DNA of 64,000 bases from the NCBI RefSeq assembly GCF_030159855.1, contig NZ_BSNG01000001.1, forward strand, positions 3,162,001 to 3,226,000, given 5' to 3'. Under the pieces are notes generated by a model. That model saw nothing but the letters and a program-made list of their open reading frames with translations, had not been told where the DNA came from and searched no databases. Position numbers and translations under genes: made by a program. Source of the DNA: Devosia yakushimensis. GTDB taxonomy: Bacteria > Pseudomonadota > Alphaproteobacteria > Rhizobiales > Devosiaceae. Positions within the stretch are counted from its first letter, which is position 1; the number at the start of each line of letters is the position of its first letter. Of this stretch, positions 50,093-58,697 are shown in pieces.

Positions 50093-51699
50093 CAGAATAC
50101 AACGCGGATATCCTGGTTGTCGGCGGCGGGCTTGGTGGGGTCGCGGCAGCTTTGGGCGCTTTGCGCAATGGGCGCAGCGTCATCCTCAGCGAAGAATTCG
50201 ACTGGATCGGCGGCCAGCTGACCAGCCAGGCCGTGCCACCCGATGAGCATACCTGGGTCGAGCAATTCGGCATTACCGCCAGCTATCGCGCGCTGCGCAC
50301 CGGCGTGCGGCAATATTATCGCGACCATTACCCGCTGAGCGAAAGCGCGCGGGCTGATCTGACGCTCAATCCGGGCGACGGCAATGTGTCGCGCTTGTGC
50401 CATGAGCCGCGGGTGTCGCTCGCGGTGATGGAAGCCCTGCTGGCGCCCTATGCGGCCGGCGGCAAGCTGACCATCCTCAAGCCCTATGTGCCGATTGCGG
50501 CCGATGTTGACGGCGATGTCGTCCGCGCGGTTACTCTGCGCCATCGCGACACTGGCCGCACGGTGACCTGTTCGGCCCGCTATGTGATCGACGCCACTGA
50601 ATTGGGCGATCTGCTGCCGCTGACATCGACCGAATATGTCACCGGCTTTGAGGCTCAGTCCGAAACCGGCGAGCCCAGCGCGCCCGCCGAAGCACAGCCG
50701 CATAATCAGCAGGCCGTTTCGATCTGCTTTGCGGTCGATCACGTCGATGGCAATCACGTCATCGACAAGCCGGCGCGTTACGATCACTGGCGTCAGGTGG
50801 CGCCCGCATTCTGGGGTGGACCGCTCTTGAGCTGGGACTCGCCCAATCCGCGTACGCTGGAGCGCAGCCGCCGGTTTTTCGATCCCAATCCGGTCGACAA
50901 TGCCACCCGCGAAGTCGCCGACCAGCGCCACAGCGCGGGCGATATGAGTCTGTGGATTTTCCGCCGGATTGCGGCGCGCCACAATTTCCGGCCCGGCGCC
51001 TATGCCAGCGATATATGCCTCGTGAACTGGCCGATGATCGACTATTTCGAGGCCCCGATCATCGACGTGACGCCCGAGCAATATGCCCAGCGGCTGGCTG
51101 ATGCGGCGAGCCTGTCCTATTCCATGTTCTATTGGATGCAGACCGAGGCGCCCCGTCCCGATGGCGGCCAGGGCTTTCCCGGCCTGCGCCTGCGTGGCGA
51201 CATTACCGGCACCGAACACGGCCTGGCCATGGCCCCCTATATCCGCGAAAGCCGCCGCATTCGCGCGCTGACCACTGTGCTCGAGCAGGATTTGTCGCTG
51301 GATGTGCGCGGCAATCGTGGGGCGGTCAATTACCGCGACTCGATCGGGGTGGGCATGTATCGCATCGATCTGCATCCCTCGACCGGCGGCGACAATTATA
51401 TCGATGTGGGCGCCTGCCCCTTCGAAATTCCGCTGGGCGCGCTCATTCCGCGCGGCAAGAGCAACCTGTTGGCGGCGTCCAAGAATATCGGCACCACCCA
51501 CATCACCAATGGCTGCTACCGGCTGCATCCGGTCGAATGGAACATTGGCGAAGTGGCCGGCATGCTCGCCGCCCATTGCCTTGCCACCGGCCAGACCCCG
51601 CATGGCGTGCATGCAGACGACAAGCGGCTGGCCGAATTCCAAAGCCATATCGAGCACCAGGGCGTGGAACGCCGTTGGCCCGATATTTCTGGCTATTAG
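50089..51699 (+). CDS. FAD-dependent oxidoreductase (FAD_oxidored family)
   Basis: 536 residues from the GTG at 50089. The N-terminus EYNADILVVGGGLGGVAAALGALRNGRSVILSEEFDWIGGQLTSQ carries the dinucleotide motif GGGLGG (12-17). YVIDATELGDLLPL and a C-terminal LIPRGKSNLLAASKNIGTTHITNGCYRLHPVEWNIGEVAGMLAAHCL segment, which closes the FAD site, identify this family. The substrate of these proteins is mostly unknown; several occur beside sugar importers. No signal peptide is seen, so it should act on the imported substrate. Confidence 0.9.
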   Translation: MTEYNADILVVGGGLGGVAAALGALRNGRSVILSEEFDWIGGQLTSQAVPPDEHTWVEQFGITASYRALRTGVRQYYRDHYPLSESARADLTLNPGDGNVSRLCHEPRVSLAVMEALLAPYAAGGKLTILKPYVPIAADVDGDVVRAVTLRHRDTGRTVTCSARYVIDATELGDLLPLTSTEYVTGFEAQSETGEPSAPAEAQPHNQQAVSICFAVDHVDGNHVIDKPARYDHWRQVAPAFWGGPLLSWDSPNPRTLERSRRFFDPNPVDNATREVADQRHSAGDMSLWIFRRIAARHNFRPGAYASDICLVNWPMIDYFEAPIIDVTPEQYAQRLADAASLSYSMFYWMQTEAPRPDGGQGFPGLRLRGDITGTEHGLAMAPYIRESRRIRALTTVLEQDLSLDVRGNRGAVNYRDSIGVGMYRIDLHPSTGGDNYIDVGACPFEIPLGALIPRGKSNLLAASKNIGTTHITNGCYRLHPVEWNIGEVAGMLAAHCLATGQTPHGVHADDKRLAEFQSHIEHQGVERRWPDISGY

Positions 51700-51714
51700 C
51701 TAATACGCATAATC
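51699..51714 (+). promoter_or_regulatory. Third LacI-type operator before the binding-protein gene
   Basis: GCTAATACGCATAATC matches the palindrome at 49003 in the first nine bases and keeps partial symmetry. It overlaps the stop codon of the oxidoreductase and lies 15 bp before the binding-protein start. It may let the LacI protein control the importer separately. Confidence 0.55.
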
Positions 51715-51728
51715 AGGGAGGATCTTTT

Positions 51729-52988
51729 ATGCGCAGGACTATGCTGAAAACCACACTGGCCGCTCTGGCGGTGACGACGGGGCTGGTTGCCCCGGCTTTC
51801 TCGCAGGAATTGCGGATGGCGATCTGGAGTGCCAACGAGGCCCATCTGGCTCTGTTCAACGAGATCGGCGCCGAGTTCGAAGCCAGCCATCCTGGCGTTA
51901 CGGTCACTTATGATTCACTGGCATTCGAAGGCTATGTGACAACGCTGACCACCCAGATCGCCGGCGGCAATCCGCCCGATCTGGCCTGGCTGTTCGACAC
52001 CACCGCCCCCGATTTCATGGCGGCCGGCGCGCTCTATCCGCTGACCGACACCTTCGCCAAGACCGAAGGCTATGACATTGCCGACTTTCCGGCCGCCACG
52101 CTCACCGCCTGGTCGCGCGATGGCGTGCAATATCTCTATCCGTTCTCGACCTCGCCCTTTGGCGTGTTCGTCAACAATGACATGATCAAGGCGGCAGGCG
52201 CCAAGACACCGGCCGAGCTGATCGCGGCCGGCGAATGGACCTGGGATAATGCCATTGCCACGGCGGCCACCGTTGCCGCCACCGGCAAGCAGGGCCTGGT
52301 GGTGCGCGATTTCGACTTCAAGATCTGGGAAAACCTGGCCGAAATCTATGCCGGCTGGGGCGCCCATCCCTGGTCGGAAGACACCAAATCCTGCGCGTTC
52401 AACAGCAAGGAAATGGTTGACGCCATGACCTTCATCCATGACGCGATCTTCGTGAAGAAGGCCCTGCCCGGCCCCGGCGTTGCGGCAGACTTTTTCGCTG
52501 GCGACGCAGCCATGACCACGACCCAGATCAGCCGCGCCTCCTTGCTGCCCAAGGACGACAAGGCGTTTGATTGGGACCTGGTGCCGCTGCCCTCTGGCCC
52601 GGTTGGCGACTATGCCTGGGTTGGCCGCGCCGGGATTGGCGTGATGGCCAATGCCAAGAACCCCGAACTTGCGGCCGAATTCCTCGCGTTCTTCTCGTCC
52701 AAGGCCAATGTGGCAAAGCTGGCCCGTTTCTTCCCGCCGGCGCGCCAGAGCCTGCTGACTGCTGACGTGCTTTCGGCGGCCAATCCGCTGCTGACCAAAG
52801 AGCAGATCGAGGCCGTGGTTATTCGCGGTGTCGCCACCGGCCAGTCGACGCAACAGGTGCAGAATTTTGCGCAGTTGCAGCAGACGGTTCGTGCCGGTCT
52901 TGATGGCTTGTGGCAGCCGCAGGCCGATATTTCGGGCGTGCTGAACAGCCTTTGCGATCGCCTTAATCCGCTGCTGGCGGCAAACTAA
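51729..52988 (+). CDS. Extracellular solute-binding protein, sugar ABC importer
   Basis: 419 residues from the ATG at 51729 with a strong AGGGAGG site. The signal peptide RRTMLKTTLAALAVTTGLVAPAFS is cleaved before QELRMAIWSANEAH. Family-1 parts are FNEIGAEFEASHPGVTVTYDSLAFEGYVTTLTTQIAGGNPPDLAWLFDTTAPDFMAAGALYPLTD and PSTSPFGVFVNND-type block YPFSTSPFGVFVNNDMIKAAG. It delivers a sugar or polyol to the permeases encoded next. The ligand is not readable from the sequence. Confidence 0.92.
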   Translation: MRRTMLKTTLAALAVTTGLVAPAFSQELRMAIWSANEAHLALFNEIGAEFEASHPGVTVTYDSLAFEGYVTTLTTQIAGGNPPDLAWLFDTTAPDFMAAGALYPLTDTFAKTEGYDIADFPAATLTAWSRDGVQYLYPFSTSPFGVFVNNDMIKAAGAKTPAELIAAGEWTWDNAIATAATVAATGKQGLVVRDFDFKIWENLAEIYAGWGAHPWSEDTKSCAFNSKEMVDAMTFIHDAIFVKKALPGPGVAADFFAGDAAMTTTQISRASLLPKDDKAFDWDLVPLPSGPVGDYAWVGRAGIGVMANAKNPELAAEFLAFFSSKANVAKLARFFPPARQSLLTADVLSAANPLLTKEQIEAVVIRGVATGQSTQQVQNFAQLQQTVRAGLDGLWQPQADISGVLNSLCDRLNPLLAAN

Positions 52989-53009
52989 GCTAAGCTCCCA
53001 GTCGACTAT

Positions 53010-53030
53010 CCCTCCCCCTTGTGGGGAGGG
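53010..53030 (+). repeat. Hairpin just upstream of the permease gene
   Basis: CCCTCCCC and GGGGAGGG pair around a 5-base loop (CTTGT), followed by AGAAGGAA and the permease ATG at 53044. The right arm contains ribosome-site-like purines, so the hairpin could hide or present a ribosome-binding site. Confidence 0.5.
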
Positions 53031-53043
53031 AGAAGGAACGCCA

Positions 53044-53970
53044 ATGACCATTGCCCTTGATACAGCGCAGGCGCGGCCCAAACGTGGTTTCTGGACCATG
53101 GCCCGGCGCGATGCGGCCACCGGATATCTGTTCATCGCGCCGCAGCTGATCGGCATCATCATCTTCGTGCTGATCCCGCTGGGACTGGTGTTCTGGTATT
53201 CGCTGCATGAATGGAATGTGCTGGCGGGTTCGTTCCGCTTTACCGGCGCGGCCAATTACGAGAAGCTGCTGAGCGATCCGGCGATTGGCGAGGTGATGAG
53301 CGTCACCGCGGTATTCTCGGCGGGCCTAGCCGCGCTCAATATGAGCATGGCGCTGGGGCTGGCGCTGCTGCTTAATCAGAAGCTGCGGTTCATGACCGTG
53401 TTCCGCACGCTGTTCTTTTCGCCGGTCGTGGTGTCGCTGGTGGCCTGGACCATCGTCTGGAGCTTCCTGCTGCAGAGCAATGGCGGCATTAATGGCTTGC
53501 TGCAGATGATCGGCGTCGAAGGCCCCAATTGGCTGCGCAATCCGACCACTGCGATGATCTCGGTGATTGTGGTGCAGGCGCTCAAGAATGTCGGCCTCAA
53601 CATGATCCTGTTTCTCGCGGCGCTCCAGGGCGTGCCGCGCGAATTGTTCGAGGCTGCGCGCGTCGATGGTGTGCCGCGCTTCAAGCAATTTTATCGCATC
53701 ACCCTGCCCATGATCAGCCCGACCATCCTGCTGGCGTCCATCGTGACCATTGTGGGTGCGTTGCAGGTGTTTGCGCAGATCATGATCCTGACCCAGGGGG
53801 GCCCGGGCTTCTCGACCACGGTTCTGGTCTATTACCTCTATCAGCAGGCCTTCCAGTTTTACCTGTTCGGCTATGGCTCGACGCTGTCCATCGTCCTGCT
53901 CGTCATTGTCGGCGCGCTCACCTTCATTCAGTGGCAGTTGCGCAGAAAGTTCGTGTTCTATGAAAACTGA
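53044..53970 (+). CDS. Sugar ABC importer permease (UgpA/MalF-like)
   Basis: 308 residues with six membrane segments. The first is TGYLFIAPQLIGIIIFVLIPLGLVFWYSL-like (ATGYLFIAPQLIGIIIFVLIPLGLVFWY). The EAA loop is PRELFEAARVDGVPRFKQFYRITLPMISPTILLA. A hairpin element with a purine-rich stretch precedes its start. It pairs with the permease that overlaps its end by 11 bases. Confidence 0.94.
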   Translation: MTIALDTAQARPKRGFWTMARRDAATGYLFIAPQLIGIIIFVLIPLGLVFWYSLHEWNVLAGSFRFTGAANYEKLLSDPAIGEVMSVTAVFSAGLAALNMSMALGLALLLNQKLRFMTVFRTLFFSPVVVSLVAWTIVWSFLLQSNGGINGLLQMIGVEGPNWLRNPTTAMISVIVVQALKNVGLNMILFLAALQGVPRELFEAARVDGVPRFKQFYRITLPMISPTILLASIVTIVGALQVFAQIMILTQGGPGFSTTVLVYYLYQQAFQFYLFGYGSTLSIVLLVIVGALTFIQWQLRRKFVFYEN

Positions 53971-54802
53971 GCTCAGCCCCCGCGCCCAGACGCTGGCCTA
54001 TTTGACGCTTTGCGTACTGCTCATCCCCTTTGTCTTTCCGACCTGGTGGATGGTCACCTCATCGGTCAAGCCGGTGAGCCAGATCTTTGCCTTTCCGCCC
54101 GATATCTGGCCGCGCGCCTTTGATTTTTCGTCCTATTCGGACGTGTTCAAAATCCAGCCCTTTGCGCTGCAATATTGGAACTCGGCCTATATCGCTGCGA
54201 TCGTGACGGTCGGCACGATGGCGGTGGCGTCGATGGCGGGCTATGCCTTTGCGCGCATCAAGTTCCCCTTCGCCAATGCCATTTTCATGGTGGTGCTGGT
54301 GGGGCTGCTGATCCCCTCGGAAGTAACGCTGGTGCCGCTGTTCCAGCTGTTCTTGAAGTGGGGCATGATCAATACCCATTGGCCGCTGATCCTGGTGCCG
54401 ATCTTCGGTGCCCCGGCAGTGTTTGCCACTTTCATCATGCGGCAGTTCTTCATTTCGCTGCCGGTGGAACTCGAAGAAGCCGCCCGCGTCGATGGGCTGG
54501 GCCGGTTCAAGATTTTCTGGACCATTGCCCTGCCGCTGGCTCGCCCGGCTTTGGCCGCCGTCGCCATCTTCACGTTCCTCGGCAGCTGGAACCTTTATCT
54601 CGAACCCATCGTCTTCATCTCAAGCTCCGACAAATTCACCCTGCCCCAGGCGCTGACCCAATTCACCGACGCCTATGGCGGACCGATGTGGAATATCCAG
54701 CTCGCCGCCGCGACCATGACGGCCATTCCGGTCCTCATCGTGTTCATCGTCGCCCAGAAGCAGTTCGTCGAGGGCCTGGCCCATACCGGGCTCAAAGGCT
54801 AG
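53960..54802 (+). CDS. Sugar ABC importer permease (UgpE/MalG-like)
   Basis: 280 residues from the ATG at 53960. Membrane segments are LAYLTLCVLLIPFVFPTWWMVTSS, AAIVTVGTMAVASMAGYAFARI, and four others. The EAA loop is SLPVELEEAARVDGLGRFKIFWTIALPLARPALAA. It forms the channel together with the permease upstream. The ATPase gene follows 15 bp later. Confidence 0.94.
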   Translation: MKTELSPRAQTLAYLTLCVLLIPFVFPTWWMVTSSVKPVSQIFAFPPDIWPRAFDFSSYSDVFKIQPFALQYWNSAYIAAIVTVGTMAVASMAGYAFARIKFPFANAIFMVVLVGLLIPSEVTLVPLFQLFLKWGMINTHWPLILVPIFGAPAVFATFIMRQFFISLPVELEEAARVDGLGRFKIFWTIALPLARPALAAVAIFTFLGSWNLYLEPIVFISSSDKFTLPQALTQFTDAYGGPMWNIQLAAATMTAIPVLIVFIVAQKQFVEGLAHTGLKG

Positions 54803-54817
54803 TCAAAGGCAAACCAA

Positions 54818-55861
<1,044 letters not shown>

Positions 55862-55904
55862 GCTATAAGTCTGGTCGTCCGAGGGGGACCGAACAGGATA
55901 CGAC

Positions 55905-56873
55905 ATGCCATTTAACGACCTTACCCATCCCGCGCTCGATGCCTATCGCAGCGAAGTGCAAGTGCCTGCCGATTTCGATGCCTTCTGGGCAGCAACGCTC
56001 AAGGAGGCGCGCGGCTTTGGCGGAGAAGCCGTGCTGGCCCGGCTCGATTCGCCCCTGCGGCTGATCGAGGCCTATGACGTGGTCTTTCCCGGCTTTGGTG
56101 GCCATCCCATCCGGGGCTGGCTGCTGCTGCCGACCAAGCGGCGGGACCCGCTGCCTCTGATCGTGCAATATGTCGGCTATGGCGGCGGGCGCGGCTTTGC
56201 CCATGAATTGCTGCATTATGCCGCCGCAGGATTTGCCTATTTCCGCATGGATACGCGCGGGCAAGGCAGCAGTTGGAGCCCCGGCGAAACCGCCGATCCC
56301 GTAGGCAGCACGCCGCAAATTCCGGGCGTGATGACCAAGGGCATTCTCAACCCGGCGGATTATTACTACCGGCGCCTCTTCACCGACGGCGTTCGCGCAC
56401 TCGATGCGCTCCTGCAGCTCTCCTTCATCGACGAAGAGCGCGTCGGGGTGACCGGCGGCAGCCAGGGCGGCGGCATTGCCCTGGCCGTGGCGGGGCTCGA
56501 TTCCCGGGTCAAGGCGCTCTCGACCGATGTGCCGTTCCTATGTGATTTCCCCCGCGCCGTACGCATTGCCGCGCGCGACCCTTATGGGGAAATCGCGCGG
56601 TTCCTGGCGACCCACCGCGACAAGCGCGAGGCTGTGTTCGAGACGCTGCGATATTTTGACGGCGTCTGCTTTGCCAGCAGGGCTCAGGCACCGGCATTGT
56701 TCTCGGCGGCGCTGATGGACAATGTCTGCCCGCCCTCGACGGTCTATGCCGCTCATGCCGCCTATAGCGGCCCCAAGACCATGGTGGATTACGAATTCAA
56801 CGACCATGAAGGGGGCGGCCCCTACCAGCAATTGCGGCAATTGGCCTGGTTCCAGGAGGCCCTCAAGGTCTGA
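55905..56873 (+). CDS. Acetyl-xylan-esterase/cephalosporin-C-deacetylase-like hydrolase
   Basis: 322 residues, the usual length. Alpha/beta-hydrolase of the AXE1 family: RGWLLLPTKRRDPLPLIVQYVGYGGGRG, MDTRGQGSSW, nucleophile in TGGSQGGG (Ser186), acid Asp272 in LMDNVCPPSTV and His301 in NDHEGGG. These enzymes remove acetyl groups from sugars. No signal peptide, so it acts on acetylated sugars after import by the ABC system encoded upstream. An acetylated xylo-oligosaccharide or similar is a reasonable, unproven guess. Confidence 0.93.
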   Translation: MPFNDLTHPALDAYRSEVQVPADFDAFWAATLKEARGFGGEAVLARLDSPLRLIEAYDVVFPGFGGHPIRGWLLLPTKRRDPLPLIVQYVGYGGGRGFAHELLHYAAAGFAYFRMDTRGQGSSWSPGETADPVGSTPQIPGVMTKGILNPADYYYRRLFTDGVRALDALLQLSFIDEERVGVTGGSQGGGIALAVAGLDSRVKALSTDVPFLCDFPRAVRIAARDPYGEIARFLATHRDKREAVFETLRYFDGVCFASRAQAPALFSAALMDNVCPPSTVYAAHAAYSGPKTMVDYEFNDHEGGGPYQQLRQLAWFQEALKV

Positions 56874-57031
56874 GCGGAACCTTATCGGCGCCGGTCAGTT
56901 GGGAGAGCGATCCCGCCACCAGCATTTTGCGGCTGTGCGGCGGGGCGCTTAACCGTCCGGGTGCCTTGTCTTTTTCACTCCGGCCACGGCATAGTCGTGC
57001 GGCATATCGCACACCAGGAGAGGAAACGACC

Positions 57032-57553
57032 ATGGGACTGTTCGACGATATCAAGGCCAAGATCTTTGGCGCCCCCAAACCCGCCGCGCCGGTGGATACG
57101 ACAGCAGCGACGGAAATGGCCAAATCGATCGGCCTTGCCGCCGCCAACCGGGTCGGCGCCTCCGTCACCGGCGCCGCAGCCAAGCCGGCGGCCACGCCAT
57201 CGGCAGCCGACACCCTCGTCGCCCAGGCTGCTGCTCCTGCACCCAAGGCGGCGGCCACGCCAACAGCAGCCCCGACCGCGCCCGCTGCCGCCAATGATGT
57301 CGATGTCGCTGCCATCCTCGATGCCGCAGTCGCCAAGGCGGGTCAAAAACTCGACTGGCGCAAATCGATCGTCGATTTGATGAAGGCCCTTGGCCTCGAC
57401 AGCAGCCTCTCGGCCCGCAAGGAGCTGGCAACGGAGCTGGGCTATTCCGGCGACAAGAGCGATTCCGCCAGCATGAATATCTGGCTGCACAAGCAGGTGC
57501 TGCAAAAGCTGGCCGCCAATGGCGGTACGGTTCCGGCCGATCTGCTGGACTAG
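57032..57553 (+). CDS. DUF3597-domain protein
   Basis: 173 residues from the ATG at 57032, with AGGAGAGGAA upstream. The N-terminus GLFDDIKAKIFGAPKPAAP is followed by an Ala/Pro/Thr-rich linker (about 20-90) and a compact C-terminal domain (VDVAAILDAAVAKAGQKLDWRKSIVDLMKALGLDSSLSARKELATELGYSGDKSDSASMNIWLHKQVLQKLAANGG). The C-terminal part matches DUF3597, whose function is unknown; it looks like a LysM-free, helical protein of the cell surface or cytoplasm. No signal peptide is seen. It stands alone and ends at the terminator 57559-57595. Confidence 0.85.
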   Translation: MGLFDDIKAKIFGAPKPAAPVDTTAATEMAKSIGLAAANRVGASVTGAAAKPAATPSAADTLVAQAAAPAPKAAATPTAAPTAPAAANDVDVAAILDAAVAKAGQKLDWRKSIVDLMKALGLDSSLSARKELATELGYSGDKSDSASMNIWLHKQVLQKLAANGGTVPADLLD

Positions 57554-57558
57554 GCTTC

Positions 57559-57595
57559 AAAAGGCCCCGCCCATCGGACGGGGCCTTCGATTTTT
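57559..57595. terminator. Bidirectional terminator between DUF3597 and the MerR-fusion gene
   Basis: AAGGCCCCG and CGGGGCCTT make a 9-bp stem. An A run precedes it and a five-T run follows, so it can serve both convergent genes. Confidence 0.85.
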
Positions 57596-58626
57596 CAGGC
57601 CACTTGTGGTCGCCAGGCGATGACGCCTTCCGTGCGGGCCCGCACCTCGGGCGTCGCAAGGCACGTGGTCAGGGCTTCGTATCCGACAGCACCGGGAAAG
57701 GGCACGACCAGAGTCGGCGGGCTATGATTGGCCGGACACAGAATGATCGCCTCATCGGAACCCACGGCATCGAGATCGAGAATGGCCGAGGATCTGGTGA
57801 GCATGAACAGCGGGCGCGCATCGAAAGCATGATGGCGCAGATGGGCGATCAGGGCTTCCTGAGTGGCATGGTCCAGCCCCTGCTCGATCATATCGACGAT
57901 CAACGCGGCCGGTCCCTCGATCTCAAGGCCGGTGATGAGGGCAACAAGCGCGGCCGATGAGCTGGCCCCCTCCTCCTCGAGCCAGGCCAGCCTCCGGTCG
58001 ACCCGAGTTTTAAGGCCGGCGTCCTTGGCCAGGTAGCTTTCCATGGCCTCCCCTGCCAGCATGCGATCCAGCCCGAAAAAGGCGGCGCCCGGCATGGCGG
58101 CGGCGATGGCCTGGGCCAGACGCGTTTTGCCGCAGCCAAGCGGGCCGGTAATATAGGTGAGCGGCCTGATCGCGCTCAGTTCGAACCGCTCGCCACCCCA
58201 GGGCCAGGGGAGATCGAGAGCAAGGCTGGGCTCACCTGCCGGGCCGAGAAGGCGTGGCAATTCCCCGATGGCCGGCACCTCACCGCGCACCAGGCCGGCG
58301 CGCAGCGCGCGGACTTTTTCGACGGCGCCGGCAAGCTGGCGCAGGCGCTGCTCAAGCACGGTCTGGTGCGTGGCGAGCGCCGGTTCGAGGCAGGAAGGCT
58401 CGCCGTCGAGCACCTGCGTCACCTGAGCCAGGCTAAGGCCGAGCGCGCGCAGTGCGACGATCTCGGCGGCCCGCGCCATTTCGGCGGGGCCATAGGTACG
58501 CCATCCCGCAGCGGTGCGGATGGGCGCGATGAGGCCACGTTCCTCATAAAGGCGAAGCGCCTTGGCAGAAACGCCGAGACGCCGGGCGGCGGCCTTGGCA
58601 TTGATATGTTGGGCGGAAGAGCTCAC
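57595..58626 (-). CDS. MerR-family regulator fused to a degenerate ABC-like P-loop domain
   Basis: 343 residues from a GTG at 58626. Residues 1-75 are a MerR helix-turn-helix (INAKAAARRLGVSAKALRLYEERGLIAP...GWRTYGPAEMARAAEIVALRALGLSLAQVTQVL), and 80-115 a dimerisation helix. From about 150 a P-loop NTPase begins: Walker A GPLGCGKT (161-168) and Walker B-like ALIVD (241-245) followed by MIEQGLD, which resembles the ABC D-loop (DEPxxxLD) with the catalytic Glu replaced by Met. A sequence like TRSS sits where ABC proteins have the TH of the H-loop. It may bind nucleotide without much hydrolysis. It lies 71 bp downstream of the RND gene with its own dyad promoter. Confidence 0.85.
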   Translation of the reverse strand: MSSSAQHINAKAAARRLGVSAKALRLYEERGLIAPIRTAAGWRTYGPAEMARAAEIVALRALGLSLAQVTQVLDGEPSCLEPALATHQTVLEQRLRQLAGAVEKVRALRAGLVRGEVPAIGELPRLLGPAGEPSLALDLPWPWGGERFELSAIRPLTYITGPLGCGKTRLAQAIAAAMPGAAFFGLDRMLAGEAMESYLAKDAGLKTRVDRRLAWLEEEGASSSAALVALITGLEIEGPAALIVDMIEQGLDHATQEALIAHLRHHAFDARPLFMLTRSSAILDLDAVGSDEAIILCPANHSPPTLVVPFPGAVGYEALTTCLATPEVRARTEGVIAWRPQVA

Positions 58627-58663
58627 GACTCACCTCGTTGTTCACTGACCGCTCTTCTTGTGA

Positions 58664-58687
58664 GACCTGTCCCAGGGGCCAGGTCAA
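58664..58687 (-). promoter_or_regulatory. MerR-type dyad with -35 element before the fusion gene
   Basis: GACCTG and CAGGTC are perfect reverse complements with a 10-bp spacer (58664-58685). On the minus strand TTGACC (58682-58687) overlaps the left arm as a -35. A dyad starting at the -35 and spanning toward the -10 is the usual MerR arrangement. The -10 is not clear. Confidence 0.55.
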
Positions 58688-58697
58688 CGGACTTTAT

